A program made the position numbers and the translations under genes. A stretch of 64,000 nt of DNA, from assembly GCF_000372725.1 (NCBI RefSeq), contig NW_005201493.1, forward strand, positions 321,706-385,705. The letters are read 5' to 3'. A model generated the notes under the pieces. That model ran no database searches, was not told where the DNA came from, and saw only the letters and a list, made by a program, of their open reading frames with translations. Below are positions 53,022-63,184 of this stretch, one piece after another; the first letter of the stretch is position 1; the number at the start of each line of letters is the position of its first letter. This DNA is from Emiliania huxleyi CCMP1516 (Eukaryota; Haptophyta; Isochrysidales; Noelaerhabdaceae).

Positions 53022-54746
53022 ATGCTTAAACCTACCATCGAGCGCTCAAGCTCGGTCGCATCGGTGCCGTCTCCGCTCCGGCCACGCCTCGAGCGCTCAA
53101 GCTTGGTCGCATCGGTGTCGTCGCCGCGCAGTTCGTGCTCACATGGCCGGGCCCTTCTGATCTCTGTCGTCGCCCTTCTGATCTCTGTTGTCGCCAACGC
53201 GGTGTTGGGCTGGGTGGTTCTCACGCTCGTACGCACAACGGCGCCACCCATCCCTCCTCCGCAGCAGCCGCGCCTCGCGGTGTCGCCGCAAGGCTCCACC
53301 GAACAACTGCCTCTGACTCCGCCACCACCACCGACTGTGCGGCAGTCAGCCGCCCGCCCTCTGCCGGCCAGCCCTCCGCTGCCGCCACCACCGCCACAGG
53401 AGATTCAGCGCCGCGAGAGGGAGAAGATTGACCCTCGGCTCGGACTCGGTCGTGCACGCCAGCATCGACCTCGAGGGTCCGTCGCAGGGCGTGGCAGGAT
53501 GTACGATATGCGGGACCGGGGTGCAGCCAACAACAGCATACATTTGTGGTTCCACCGACACGTGCATAAGACTGGAGGCACTACTGTGCGCGGCATCATG
53601 GCTTCGCTTAACAAACGTGGGGATGCCATAGTGCGGAGAGGGAACGCCCCCTGGTCGGCAGGACTCCGGCACGCGGTGTGCATCACCGGCTCCGAGCGGT
53701 CCTTCTCGGAGATCGGCCTGAACGTGAAGGCTGGGGTGGAGGACCTTCTCTCGACGCCCAACGGCACCAGTGTCTTTTTTGGCGTCCGGCCCGTGAATGA
53801 GAGCTGGACGCACCTTCGGCGGCTCCTTCCGCTGGCCGACGTGGAGCCACAGGGCAGCTGGTGCCGCGAAGCGCCCGTTGAGACGCCGAAATGGTACCAA
53901 TGCTCCAACCGTGGCCGTGTCGACTGCCGTCGCAACTTTGTCCAGTCCCTCTGCGACCTGATGCACTGCGAGCACATGATCAGCGCACACGAGGTGCGCG
54001 AAGGACGCCCCTTCGACTCGGTCATGCGCGTGCGCCCTGACGCCATCTGGGAGTCACGCCTCGACTTCCCTTGGCCACTCGACAACCGCTCGGTCTACGT
54101 GCCCTACATGGAGGCCAGGGTCGGGCGGCCGCCGCGCTCGGGGGTCAACGATCACATGGCGCTGGGCGGCCGGCTGGCGATGCGCCTGTACCTCACTCGC
54201 ATCCGCTACGCCACGATGAACGCCACGGAGATCCAGGCCGGGCTCCCGTTTGCATTTGCGCCGCCGGCCACCTCTGAGCTCTTTCTGCGCGCAACCTTGC
54301 AGCGCGACCACGTCGTGGTCAAGCCGCTCGGGGGCTGGGCCTACTGCATGCTGACCAAAAACTCGCTCATGCTGCAGGGCAAGCACTCATGCGTCAAACG
54401 CTGGCAGAGGAGCCAGCGGTGCGGCAGCTTGGAGTGCCCGGTGGTGCTCAACGGGTGCTTTTGCCACAACGCGACGTGCAGCAGCCTCGCAGCCAACCGC
54501 AAGCTAAAAGACCCCGCTGGGTGCTCGGACGTCGAGGGCAGACAGCTCCTACCCGACCTGCTAAACATGTCGACGCGCTCGTCAAGCCCGCCCAGGGGCA
54601 ACCACTCGTCGCCTCGTGGCGGCCACCGCCACCATCAGCACAAGGAGCCGGTGGCATCTGCAGGCGCGGCGACCCGCGCGGGGAGCGCGGCAGAGAGAGG
54701 CTCGCCACGGTCGAGGCCAGGCTGGAAGCCATGGAAGCCAGGCTGA
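53022..54746 (+). CDS. type II membrane protein: sulfotransferase 5'-PSB motif plus DUF7796-like domain
   Basis: 574 residues from the ATG at 53022. A signal anchor (ALLISVVALLISVVANAVLG, about residues 44-70) and a Pro-rich stem suggest a Golgi type II topology. Residues ~172-195 read LWFHRHVHKTGGTTVRGIMA, the 5'-phosphosulfate-binding motif of family-2 sulfotransferases. Instead of the rest of that fold there follows a glycosyltransferase-like region resembling DUF7796: LRHAVCITGSERSFSEIGLN, SVFFGVRPVNESWTHLRRLL, FDSVMRVRPDAIWESRLDFP, GVNDHMALGGRLAMRLYLTR. Near the end the frame becomes implausible (HRHHQHKEP) while another frame encodes a neat coiled coil ERLATVEARLEAMEARLKKA, ending at 54763, so a frameshift or intron around 54560-54690 is likely. 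The missing sulfotransferase part lies downstream at 55404. Confidence 0.75.
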   Translation: MLKPTIERSSSVASVPSPLRPRLERSSLVASVSSPRSSCSHGRALLISVVALLISVVANAVLGWVVLTLVRTTAPPIPPPQQPRLAVSPQGSTEQLPLTPPPPPTVRQSAARPLPASPPLPPPPPQEIQRREREKIDPRLGLGRARQHRPRGSVAGRGRMYDMRDRGAANNSIHLWFHRHVHKTGGTTVRGIMASLNKRGDAIVRRGNAPWSAGLRHAVCITGSERSFSEIGLNVKAGVEDLLSTPNGTSVFFGVRPVNESWTHLRRLLPLADVEPQGSWCREAPVETPKWYQCSNRGRVDCRRNFVQSLCDLMHCEHMISAHEVREGRPFDSVMRVRPDAIWESRLDFPWPLDNRSVYVPYMEARVGRPPRSGVNDHMALGGRLAMRLYLTRIRYATMNATEIQAGLPFAFAPPATSELFLRATLQRDHVVVKPLGGWAYCMLTKNSLMLQGKHSCVKRWQRSQRCGSLECPVVLNGCFCHNATCSSLAANRKLKDPAGCSDVEGRQLLPDLLNMSTRSSSPPRGNHSSPRGGHRHHQHKEPVASAGAATRAGSAAERGSPRSRPGWKPWKPG

Positions 54747-54763
54747 AGAAGGCAGGGATCTGA

Positions 54764-55403
54764 ACGGGTCCTGTGCTGCGGAGCGTGGTTTAGTTATGAG
54801 TCTCCGGCACGCGACATCTGAATGTCAGCTCTCCATGGACTCGGCGCCTTCGTTCTTCGCCCCCTCTCTCAGCTTCCCATGTCAGCGGGCACTTTCCCGC
54901 CCTCCCTGCCCAGTGCATATGCGCAATCACGGGTGCCACGCCTTCCACCACCGTGGCATGGGGAGAATCAAACACTCCTCTTTGCATTGAGCGACCAGAA
55001 CTGATATATGTGATGGACGTTGCGGGTGCATAGAGTGTGAGTGTGTGTGTGTGTTGGAGTCCCAACACAGGACTTCCATCCAGACTGCCACGTCAACTGA
55101 GCTCCAGCTCACCGTAGGTGTGGTGGTGTTCAGAGTGTGGTGAGTCGAGAGAGAGAGAGAAGCGTGCGTGTGTGTGAGAGGCGTGCCCGCCGGTCACGAC
55201 GGACGCCAGGAGACTATGTGCGCTGCGCGCATCTCCTGCGCACCTTGTCGTGGCGGGCATCTCCCTCGCTGCTGTTTCTTTGTGCTCCCGCCCGGCCCTT
55301 CCCTGGACGTTGCGGGTGCATAGAGTGTGAGTGTGTGTGTGTGTTGGAGTCCCAACACAGGACTTCCATCCAGACTGCCACGTCAACTGAGCGTCGTCCA
55401 CAG
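54764..55403. other. spacer with a duplicated 88-bp segment
   Basis: 55013-55100 and 55303-55391 are near-identical (GACGTTGCGGGTGCATAGAG ... CATCCAGACTGCCACGTCAA, CTGAG). They are 290 bp apart; the second is followed by CCACAG|GACGCG, a plausible AG|G acceptor for the exon at 55404. Such a duplication would result if ~290 bp were inserted or tandemly duplicated within an intron. Confidence 0.6.
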
Positions 55404-56051
55404 GACGCGCAGCAGGGCTGGGTGAGCCAGGAACTGCCTCGCATCACGGAACTAAGGACCCTGCCGTCGGCGAGGGTCTTCTTGACAACACTTGTCCGGT
55501 CGCCCTTCTCGCACTCACTCTCGGCTTGGATGTGGGGTGGCAAGCCATCTTGCGGCAGATTCAACCGCACCATCGAATACTGGCTTCCGTACAACATGCA
55601 GTCTAACCAGCTGCTGCACGGCGACTTTGACCACTTCATGATGGGAAATAAGGAACCAATGGGCAAGCGGTACCGCGCCTTCGGCGAGGCGGAGTTCAAC
55701 CGCACGCTCGATGTCGTGCGGCGCTTCGATCTAGTGTGCACGACGGAGGAGCTCGCGCCCTGCATGGAGCGGCTGCTGCAGGAGCTCGGTCTGCCATTGG
55801 TCAAGATTGGCCACACTGCGCCCGCGCACAACCGGATGGGCGGGCTGCCTGCAAACGAGTCCAAGGTCGTGCAGGAAGAGTGTACCGCCAAGGGGCTGGA
55901 CTGCGCCGCGATTGTGGCAGAGCGGACCCGATACGACGCGAAGTTGTATGCCCGCGCGCTGGGTCTGTGGTCCGTTGCGCGCACCGCGCCTGTGAGGGCG
56001 TCCGCGAGCGCAACGATGCCGGACGCATCGTACTCACCATCACCGTCCTAG
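55404..56051 (+). CDS. family-2-type sulfotransferase, C-terminal part
   Basis: From the putative acceptor at 55403 the frame encodes LPSARVFLTTLVRSPFSHSL, SAWMWGG (the R-x-P-x-x-x-x-S 3'-phosphate-binding motif), then YNMQSNQLLHGDFDHFMMGN, RRFDLVCTTEELAPCMERLL and ERTRYDAKLYARALGLWS, ending at a TAG at 56049. These are features of the second half of Golgi carbohydrate sulfotransferases. The 5'-PSB half is absent here but present at 53530-53600 upstream, so this is probably a 3' exon of the same locus or a broken duplicate. Confidence 0.6.
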   Translation, partial: DAQQGWVSQELPRITELRTLPSARVFLTTLVRSPFSHSLSAWMWGGKPSCGRFNRTIEYWLPYNMQSNQLLHGDFDHFMMGNKEPMGKRYRAFGEAEFNRTLDVVRRFDLVCTTEELAPCMERLLQELGLPLVKIGHTAPAHNRMGGLPANESKVVQEECTAKGLDCAAIVAERTRYDAKLYARALGLWSVARTAPVRASASATMPDASYSPSPS

Positions 56052-56136
56052 GCACTCGTTTTAGATCTAAAACATTCCCTTTCTTTTTTTGACGATACCC
56101 TCATCGCGGTCCGCTGGATATGCTGGACACACACAG

Positions 56137-56398
56137 CGTCGATGTCTGCGCACCCGCGTGCCGATAAAGCCGTAGGCGGCACACGCAACCGAGAGAGGCC
56201 CTTTCACGCCGCCAGTAGCGTTCCGCACTCACGCCACCAATTGCCGCCTCAGGGCGCCAGCCACCTCTTACACGCGGCCGGCGCCCTCTCGCGGTAAAAG
56301 GGTCGAGCGAGCGGGCAGAGTTGCGATGTCTGCGCAGCACCCGCGTGCCGATAGGCGGCACACGCAACCGAGAGAGGCCGTTTCACGCCGCCAGTACA
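56137..56398 (+). repeat. ~80-bp direct repeat pair
   Basis: CGATGTCTGCGCACCCGCGT, GGCGGCACACGCAACCGAGA and GAGGCC-TTTCACGCCGCCAG occur at 56137-56215 and again at 56322-56398. The second copy lacks an 8-bp segment. Confidence 0.88.
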
Positions 56399-56433
56399 CA
56401 AAGAAAATTGTAATTGGGCCCTCGGGGCGGCCT

Positions 56434-56467
<34 letters not shown>

Positions 56468-56639
56468 GACGCGATACTATCACAGGCACACCACCGGAGC
56501 CGCCTAAGCGACTCCGTTAAGAACGGCAATGCACTTAGCACCGTGCACAATGCCGCTGTCCCCGCACGCTAGCTCGTTCACCGTCTGCCACGCCACGGCG
56601 GTGTGGAGAAGAAGAATTTTACAACCGAAAAATATATTC

Positions 56640-56945
56640 TCAAAGCCAGTCAGAGCACCGTCCAAAGGCGGGTGCTGTCGACTAAGGGACAATCTTGTCT
56701 GTCGGCAGCCGAACTTGTGATGGGACACCCTCGGAATCCAACTGCGTACTACTTGGCTAGCACGACGGCTAAGGCCGAAATCGGTTCACACCTGCTCTTG
56801 CAGGTGTGAACACAAAGGATTCGCTGTATCTACTCAGCTGCTCCGCTTACACTTACCTGTGAAGTGTGAACAGCGGATTTTGAATCAGCGTTCTCCTTGA
56901 ACGATATCGGTGTCGAAACACCGCTCTGACAGCGCTCACAGCTGC
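56640..56945 (-). repeat. hairpin-rich dispersed repeat, minus copy
   Basis: Reverse-orientation partner of 15850-16140. It keeps GTGTTTCGACACCGATATCG at one end and CACCCGCCTTTGGACGGTGC at the other. It has its own hairpin, TTCACACCTGC/GCAGGTGTGAA (56786-56810). Confidence 0.8.
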
Positions 56946-57020
56946 GCAGATTATCCCTAGAGGACTAGTGGCAAGCGAGACGCGATTGTGTGCTCTTTGC
57001 AGGTGCTCGAGCCGCCAAGC

Positions 57021-58216
57021 ATGGCGCATGCTATCTCAACTACGCGGGCGCGTATAATGCGGTCAAAGCTCAAACGACCGATAAAGCCGACAGACGACGA
57101 GTCGACAGCTGCAAAGCAGGGCGAGGCTGCGAAAGCGTCCGAGAGTGAGTCTGACCCGGAGTCCGACTCCTCCAACGGCGAGCGCGAAGAACTGCCGCCG
57201 CCGGCGCCACCAGGTGGGCCCCGCTTGAGTCCGTCGGAGAAGGCGGCTGCGGACAAGGTGGCTGTGGACAAGGCGGCTGCGGACAAGGCGGCTGCTAAGA
57301 AGGCGAATGCCGACAGGGTAGCTGCACTGCTGGCGGCTGCCGAGAAGACGGCTGCTAAGAAGGCGAATGCCGACAGGGTAGCTGCACTGCTGGCGGCTGC
57401 CGAGAAGACGGCTGCGGACAAGGCGGCTGCGGAGGCGGCTGCTGACAGGGCAGCTGCGCTCCTGGCGAGTGCGGAGAAGGCCGCGGCGATTGAGGCTGCG
57501 GGCGAGGAGGCTACCGCCGGTGTGGCCGCACGGATGGGCAAGCAGCACACGGCACACGCGCCCTCCGACCGCGCCACGCCGATCTCGACGCCGCCGCCCG
57601 CCCTCGAGGTGTGGCGCGCGCGCGAGGCGGCGGGCGCGCTCTCAGCGTGGCAGCTGCAGCAGGAAGTGCTGCGCGCCGCCGGCGAGGGCGGCCGTGACGA
57701 GATGGCGGCTGTGGAGGGCCTTGCCGGCTCCAGCGGCGGTGCGGCGGCGGCGGCGATCAGGCCTGACGTGGCCGTGCTGCTGCGGCGGCTCGCCGCGGTG
57801 AGCACAGATGAGACGCTCGGCCAGACGCTCCGGCTCCTCCTGCACGCGACCGAGCCGGCGGGCGGTGGAGCGCTTGTCACGCCGCCCGCACCGCCGTCAC
57901 ACGCGTCGCCGCCGCCAGGCAGCGGCAGAAGCGCCCTCCCGCCGTATCTCGCGCCGCCGCCGCCGGGCCGTGTGAGCTCCGCCGCCGCCGTCTCGGCCGA
58001 GGCGACGCCGCCCGTGGCCCTGTTCACGATTGAGAGTAGCGAGGCGCCGCCGCCGTCCGCGCCGCCACCGCCGCCGAGTGGAGCGCCGCCGCCGCCGCCG
58101 CCGCCGCCGCCAATTGGAGCCCCGCCGCCACCTGCACCGCCACCACCGCCGCCGATTGGCGCGCCGCCGCCGCCGGCGCCCCTCGCCGCCGGCGCCCCGA
58201 ATGGTGGCGGCGGCGG

Positions 58217-58251
<35 letters not shown>

Positions 58252-59549
58252 TCGCCAAGGCGAGCGTGCCGATGCGACCCGTGCACTGGGAGAAGCTGGT
58301 GGGTGCGCAGCTCGGCTCGTCCGTCTGGGCGAGCGTCGCGCTCGACGCGGTGCCGATTGACCTCGCGCAGACGGAGGCGCTGTTCGCGGTGCCCAAGCCG
58401 GCGCCCAAGCCTAACCACGGTGCTGACGGCGGCGGGGGCGGCGGCGCGGCGCGTGGGAGTGCAGCGGCAGTGGCGGGCGGCGGCGGCGTGGGCGGCGGCG
58501 GCGTGCCAGCGGCGGCGCCGCTGCACGTGCTCTCGGTCCAGCGCGCGACCAACGTGGGCATCTTCCTGCGCAAGACGTCGAAGCTGCTCTCGCTCGAGCG
58601 GTTGTGCGCGGCGATCGTCTCGCTCGAGGCCAGCGTGCTCGAGCCCGAGCTACTCGACTCGGTCTTGTGCAACCTGCCCGCCAAGACTTGGGCAGAGGAG
58701 GCCAAGGCGTTGCGTGCGCTCAAGCACGTGCCGCCGTCGAGCCTCGCCGCGCCCGAGCGCTTCTGCTTCGAGATGGCGCGGCTGCCACGGCTGCGGCCGA
58801 TGCTGCACGCGCTGCGGCAGAAGCACACGCTGCCGCAGGCCCTCGAGCGCGCCACCGCAGCGCTCGCGACCGTCGCCACCGCCGCGCGCCAGCTGATGGA
58901 CTCACCGAGCCTGCGGCTGCTGCTCGGCTCGGTGCTGGCGCACGGCAACTACCTGAACGCGGGCACAAGGCGCGGCGGTGCGCGCGGTGTCAAGCTCGAA
59001 GCGCTCGAGAAGGCGCGCGGCGTCAAGTCCGCCGACGGCCAGCACACGCTCCTCGAGCACGCCTGCGCCACCTGCGGGCTGTGGCGGCACACGCTCACGT
59101 CCGAGCTCGGCGGCGTGCGTGCCGCGTGCAAGAAGTCGTGCAAGCTGCCGCTGCTCGATGTGATCCGCATCACCATCCAGGAGCTCGAGGAGGGCGTCAA
59201 CAGCGTCGCCCAGGAGATCGCGCTCTGCCCTGACCTCGACGCAGACGTCGCCGCCGACGCGTCCGCGCCGCCGCCGAAGCGTGACGGTGGTGAGCCAAGC
59301 GAGGAGGAGCGGCAGGTCGCGCTGCGCTTCCGCAGCGCGATGGCTCCATTCCACACCGACATGCGCCGCGGCCTCGACGCGCTCACCGCACACCGCGACG
59401 AGACCAAGACGCTGCTCAAGCGCCTCGCCGCCTGGCTGGGCGAGGACCCCAACCGGGCCAACCCTAACAGCATCCTCAAGGTGTGCGCGGACCTCATCGA
59501 CACGGCGATCGCGTGCGCGCGCGTGTCTGCGGAGGAGCATAAAGAGTAA
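57021..59549 (+). CDS. formin (FH1-FH2 protein)
   Basis: 842 residues, intronless, from the ATG at 57021; upstream frame lacks an ATG. Residues 70-165 are Ala/Lys-rich with a duplicated block (KKANADRVAALLAAAEKTAA twice, a 60-bp DNA duplication at 57295-57410). Residues ~345-412 are an FH1 polyproline region ([16 protein letters not shown]), the profilin-binding site. FH2 starts at VPMRPVHWEKLVGAQLGSSV (about 415) and includes RATNVGIFLRKTSKLLSLER, LLGSVLAHGNYLNAGTRRGG (the G-N-x-(L/M)-N signature) and ELEEGVNSVAQEIALCPDLD. FH2 dimers nucleate and elongate unbranched actin filaments. No GBD/FH3 or DAD regulatory regions are seen. Together with the actin-fragmin-kinase-like gene it is the second actin-regulatory gene in the window. 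Confidence 0.93.
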
Positions 59550-59559
59550 GCTCGCATGT

Positions 59560-59594
59560 CGACGGTCTCGTCAAGAAGATCGTTGGTGTTGGAA

Positions 59595-59635
<41 letters not shown>

Positions 59636-60260
59636 CACCACACACCTGCACGCGCCTGCTAATCCTGTGCCAAAGATCAAGGGCGCCTCGATGGGCATCG
59701 GCATCAAACGCTTGCCATGAGCTCGGTGCGCGTCGCACGTCGCTCCTCGCACTCGTCCTCGCCGCCGACGACGCCTCGAGGATGGGGGACCTCGTCGCCG
59801 AGCTCGCCCACACGTGTGCGCAGGGCTGCCAAAGTGCCGATGGCAGAGGCGGTGCTCCTCGTCAACGAGGCGAGCGCCTGCGCGCGTGCCATCGAGCAGG
59901 AGCTCGCGCTCTGCCCCCTTCCCAGACATTGGTGACGACCTCGCGACTGACGCCGGCGCCGACGCCGGCGCCGACGCGGGCGGCGGCGCGGGCGGCGGCG
60001 ACGCCGGCGCACAGGCCGCGGCGGCGCTGCCGCTCGAGCAGCAGCTCGCGCTTCCGTAGAGCGGCAGGCGCCGGGCACGCCGCCGTTGCCGCTGGCCTCG
60101 CCGCGCGACGAGAAGCAGGAGGAGGTGAAGACGACACTCCGCCGCCTCGCCGAATTGTCGGCGAGGACCCAAGCAAGGCTGACCCCGACGCGATCTTCCG
60201 CGCCGCCCGGCAGCTCCTCGACGATGCATCCGCGCAGGATCCGTGTTTATTAGGTAGACC
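59560..60260 (+). pseudogene. decayed duplicate of a formin 3' end
   Basis: Directly downstream of the formin stop, pieces in different frames match FH2 C-terminal sequence: KVPMAEAVLLVNEASACARA, IEQELALCP (compare ELEEGVNSVAQEIALCP), then DEKQEEVKTTLRRLAELS (compare DETKTLLKRLAAWL) and GEDPSKADPDAIFRAARQLL (compare GEDPNRANPNSILKVCADLI). At least two frameshifts separate them. The poly-CCG tract at 59600-59635 may mark the junction. Strongly diverged from the adjacent gene, so either an old tandem duplicate or the remains of a second formin. Confidence 0.7.
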
Positions 60261-60494
60261 CGTGTTTGTTAGGTAGACCTCCTTTCGGCAATTTTGGCTT
60301 CGCTGCGCTGCCTGGGGAGAGGTAAGTAGAGTAGAGGTACAGGTAGCCGTGTGTATGTGTCCGGCATGAAAGAAGAAAAAGCGAAGGAGATTTTTGGGAT
60401 CTTCTTGTGGGAGGGTCCTCTCAGACCGCGAGTTAGTTATGTCGCCCGAAGTTGGTTACACCGTGCGTCCCCGAAACCGCAACGCCACGGTCAT

Positions 60495-61880
60495 ATGGAG
60501 CTCGACCCGGCCGCCCTGATCGAGCGGCTGGCCGAGCTTGATCGCGTCCTTGACAACCAAAGCACTGCTGCGCGGCAGTACGTCTCCCAGCGCAACCGGG
60601 CAGCAGGCGATGCCGTGCGCGCCGAGAAGGACATGCGCCGCCGCCGCGATGTCGCCCGCTCGGGTGTCAGGCCAGCAGATGCCGCCGAGATGGCTGAGCT
60701 GTCCGCGATCCTGCGAGACGCGCACCGCGCGACGTCGCCGCCGTGGGAGTCGCCCTCGTGGTTCAAGCTTTTCCGCCGCGTGGACGTGAATGGGTCTGGC
60801 CTGATCTCTTTTGACGAGTTTGCAAAGATGGTGCGGAGCCTGCTGAAGCTCCCAACGTCCCTGCTCTCCGAGTCGCGCCTCGAGGCGCTCTGGCTCGCCC
60901 TCGACGCGGACGGCTCCGGCTTGATCAGTAGCGGCGAGTTTGGAAAGCTCATGCGCATCGGAGCGCCGACGCCGGACTCTGCATCGGCATCAAGGCATTT
61001 TGTGTACGGGCGCAACCGGGCAGCGGGCGATGCCGTGCGCGCCGAGAAGGACATGCGCCGCCGCCGCGATGTCGCCCGCTCGGGTGTCAGGCCAGCAGAC
61101 GCAGCCGAGATGGCTGAGCTGTCCGCGATCCTGCGAGACGCGCACCGCGCGACGTCGCCGCCGTGGGAGTCGCCCTCGTGGTTCAAGCTTTTCCGCCGCG
61201 TGGACGTGAATGGGTCTGGCCTGATCTCTTTTGACGAGTTTGCAAAGATGGTGCGGAGCCTGCTGAAGCTCCCAACGTCCCTGCTCTCCGAGTCGCGCCT
61301 CGAGGCGCTCTGGCTCGCCCTCGACGCGGACGGCTCCGGCCTGATTAGTAGCGGCGAGTTTGGAAAGCTCATGCGCATCGGAGCGCCGACGCCGGACTCT
61401 GCATCGGCATCAAGGCATTTTGTGTACGGGCGCAACCGGGCAGCGGGCGATGCCGTGCGCGCCGAGAAGGACATGCGCCGCCGCCGCGATGTCGCCCGCT
61501 CGGGTGTCAGGCCAGCAGACGCAGCCGAGATGGCTGAGCTGTCCGCGATCCTGCGAGACGCGCACCGCGCGACGTCGCCGCCGTGGGAGTCGCCCTCGTG
61601 GTTCAAGCTTTTCCGCCGCGTGGACGTGAATGGGTCTGGCCTGATCTCTTTTGACGAGTTTGCAAAGATGGTGCGGAGCCTGCTGAAGCTCCCAACGTCC
61701 CTGTTGTCCGAGTCGCGCCTCGAGGCGCTCTGGCTAGCCCTCGACGCGGATGGCTCTGGCCTGATTAGTAGCGGTGAGTTTGGAGCCTTCTTCAAGCTGT
61801 CGTTGCTCGAGAGCAGGAGCGAGCGCGCCAGTATCGCCCGACTGCTGAGGTCGCGGCATTGTGGCGGTGTGGTAGTGTGA
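60495..61880 (+). CDS. EF-hand protein of three near-identical 140-residue units
   Basis: From the ATG at 60495 (MELDPAALIERLAELDRVLD; an upstream ATG at 60366 is also in frame) to a TGA at 61878. Three tandem units begin at about 60591, 61011 and 61431, 420 bp apart and nearly identical in DNA. Each has an Arg-rich helix (AEKDMRRRRDVARSGVRPAD) and two canonical EF-hand loops, DVNGSGLISFDE and DADGSGLISSGE, with all calcium-ligand positions filled, so six sites in total. The last unit diverges after the final loop (FGAFFKLSLLESRSERASIA). Probably a calcium sensor or buffer. The near identity suggests very recent duplication, or gene conversion, or an assembly artefact. Confidence 0.88.
   Translation: MELDPAALIERLAELDRVLDNQSTAARQYVSQRNRAAGDAVRAEKDMRRRRDVARSGVRPADAAEMAELSAILRDAHRATSPPWESPSWFKLFRRVDVNGSGLISFDEFAKMVRSLLKLPTSLLSESRLEALWLALDADGSGLISSGEFGKLMRIGAPTPDSASASRHFVYGRNRAAGDAVRAEKDMRRRRDVARSGVRPADAAEMAELSAILRDAHRATSPPWESPSWFKLFRRVDVNGSGLISFDEFAKMVRSLLKLPTSLLSESRLEALWLALDADGSGLISSGEFGKLMRIGAPTPDSASASRHFVYGRNRAAGDAVRAEKDMRRRRDVARSGVRPADAAEMAELSAILRDAHRATSPPWESPSWFKLFRRVDVNGSGLISFDEFAKMVRSLLKLPTSLLSESRLEALWLALDADGSGLISSGEFGAFFKLSLLESRSERASIARLLRSRHCGGVVV

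Positions 61881-63184
<1,304 letters not shown>

Larger units (their letters stand above)
56052..57020. other. intergenic with direct repeats and the hairpin-rich repeat
   Basis: Direct repeat pair at 56137-56215 and 56322-56398, a short CT/GT microsatellite at 56433-56466, and the inverted copy of the hairpin-rich repeat at 56640-56945. Confidence 0.6.

Noticed and set aside
56957-58948. Minus-strand ORF of 663 codons opposite the formin
   Set aside because: Composition is Ser/Ala/Pro shadow; the plus strand has FH1-FH2 signatures.
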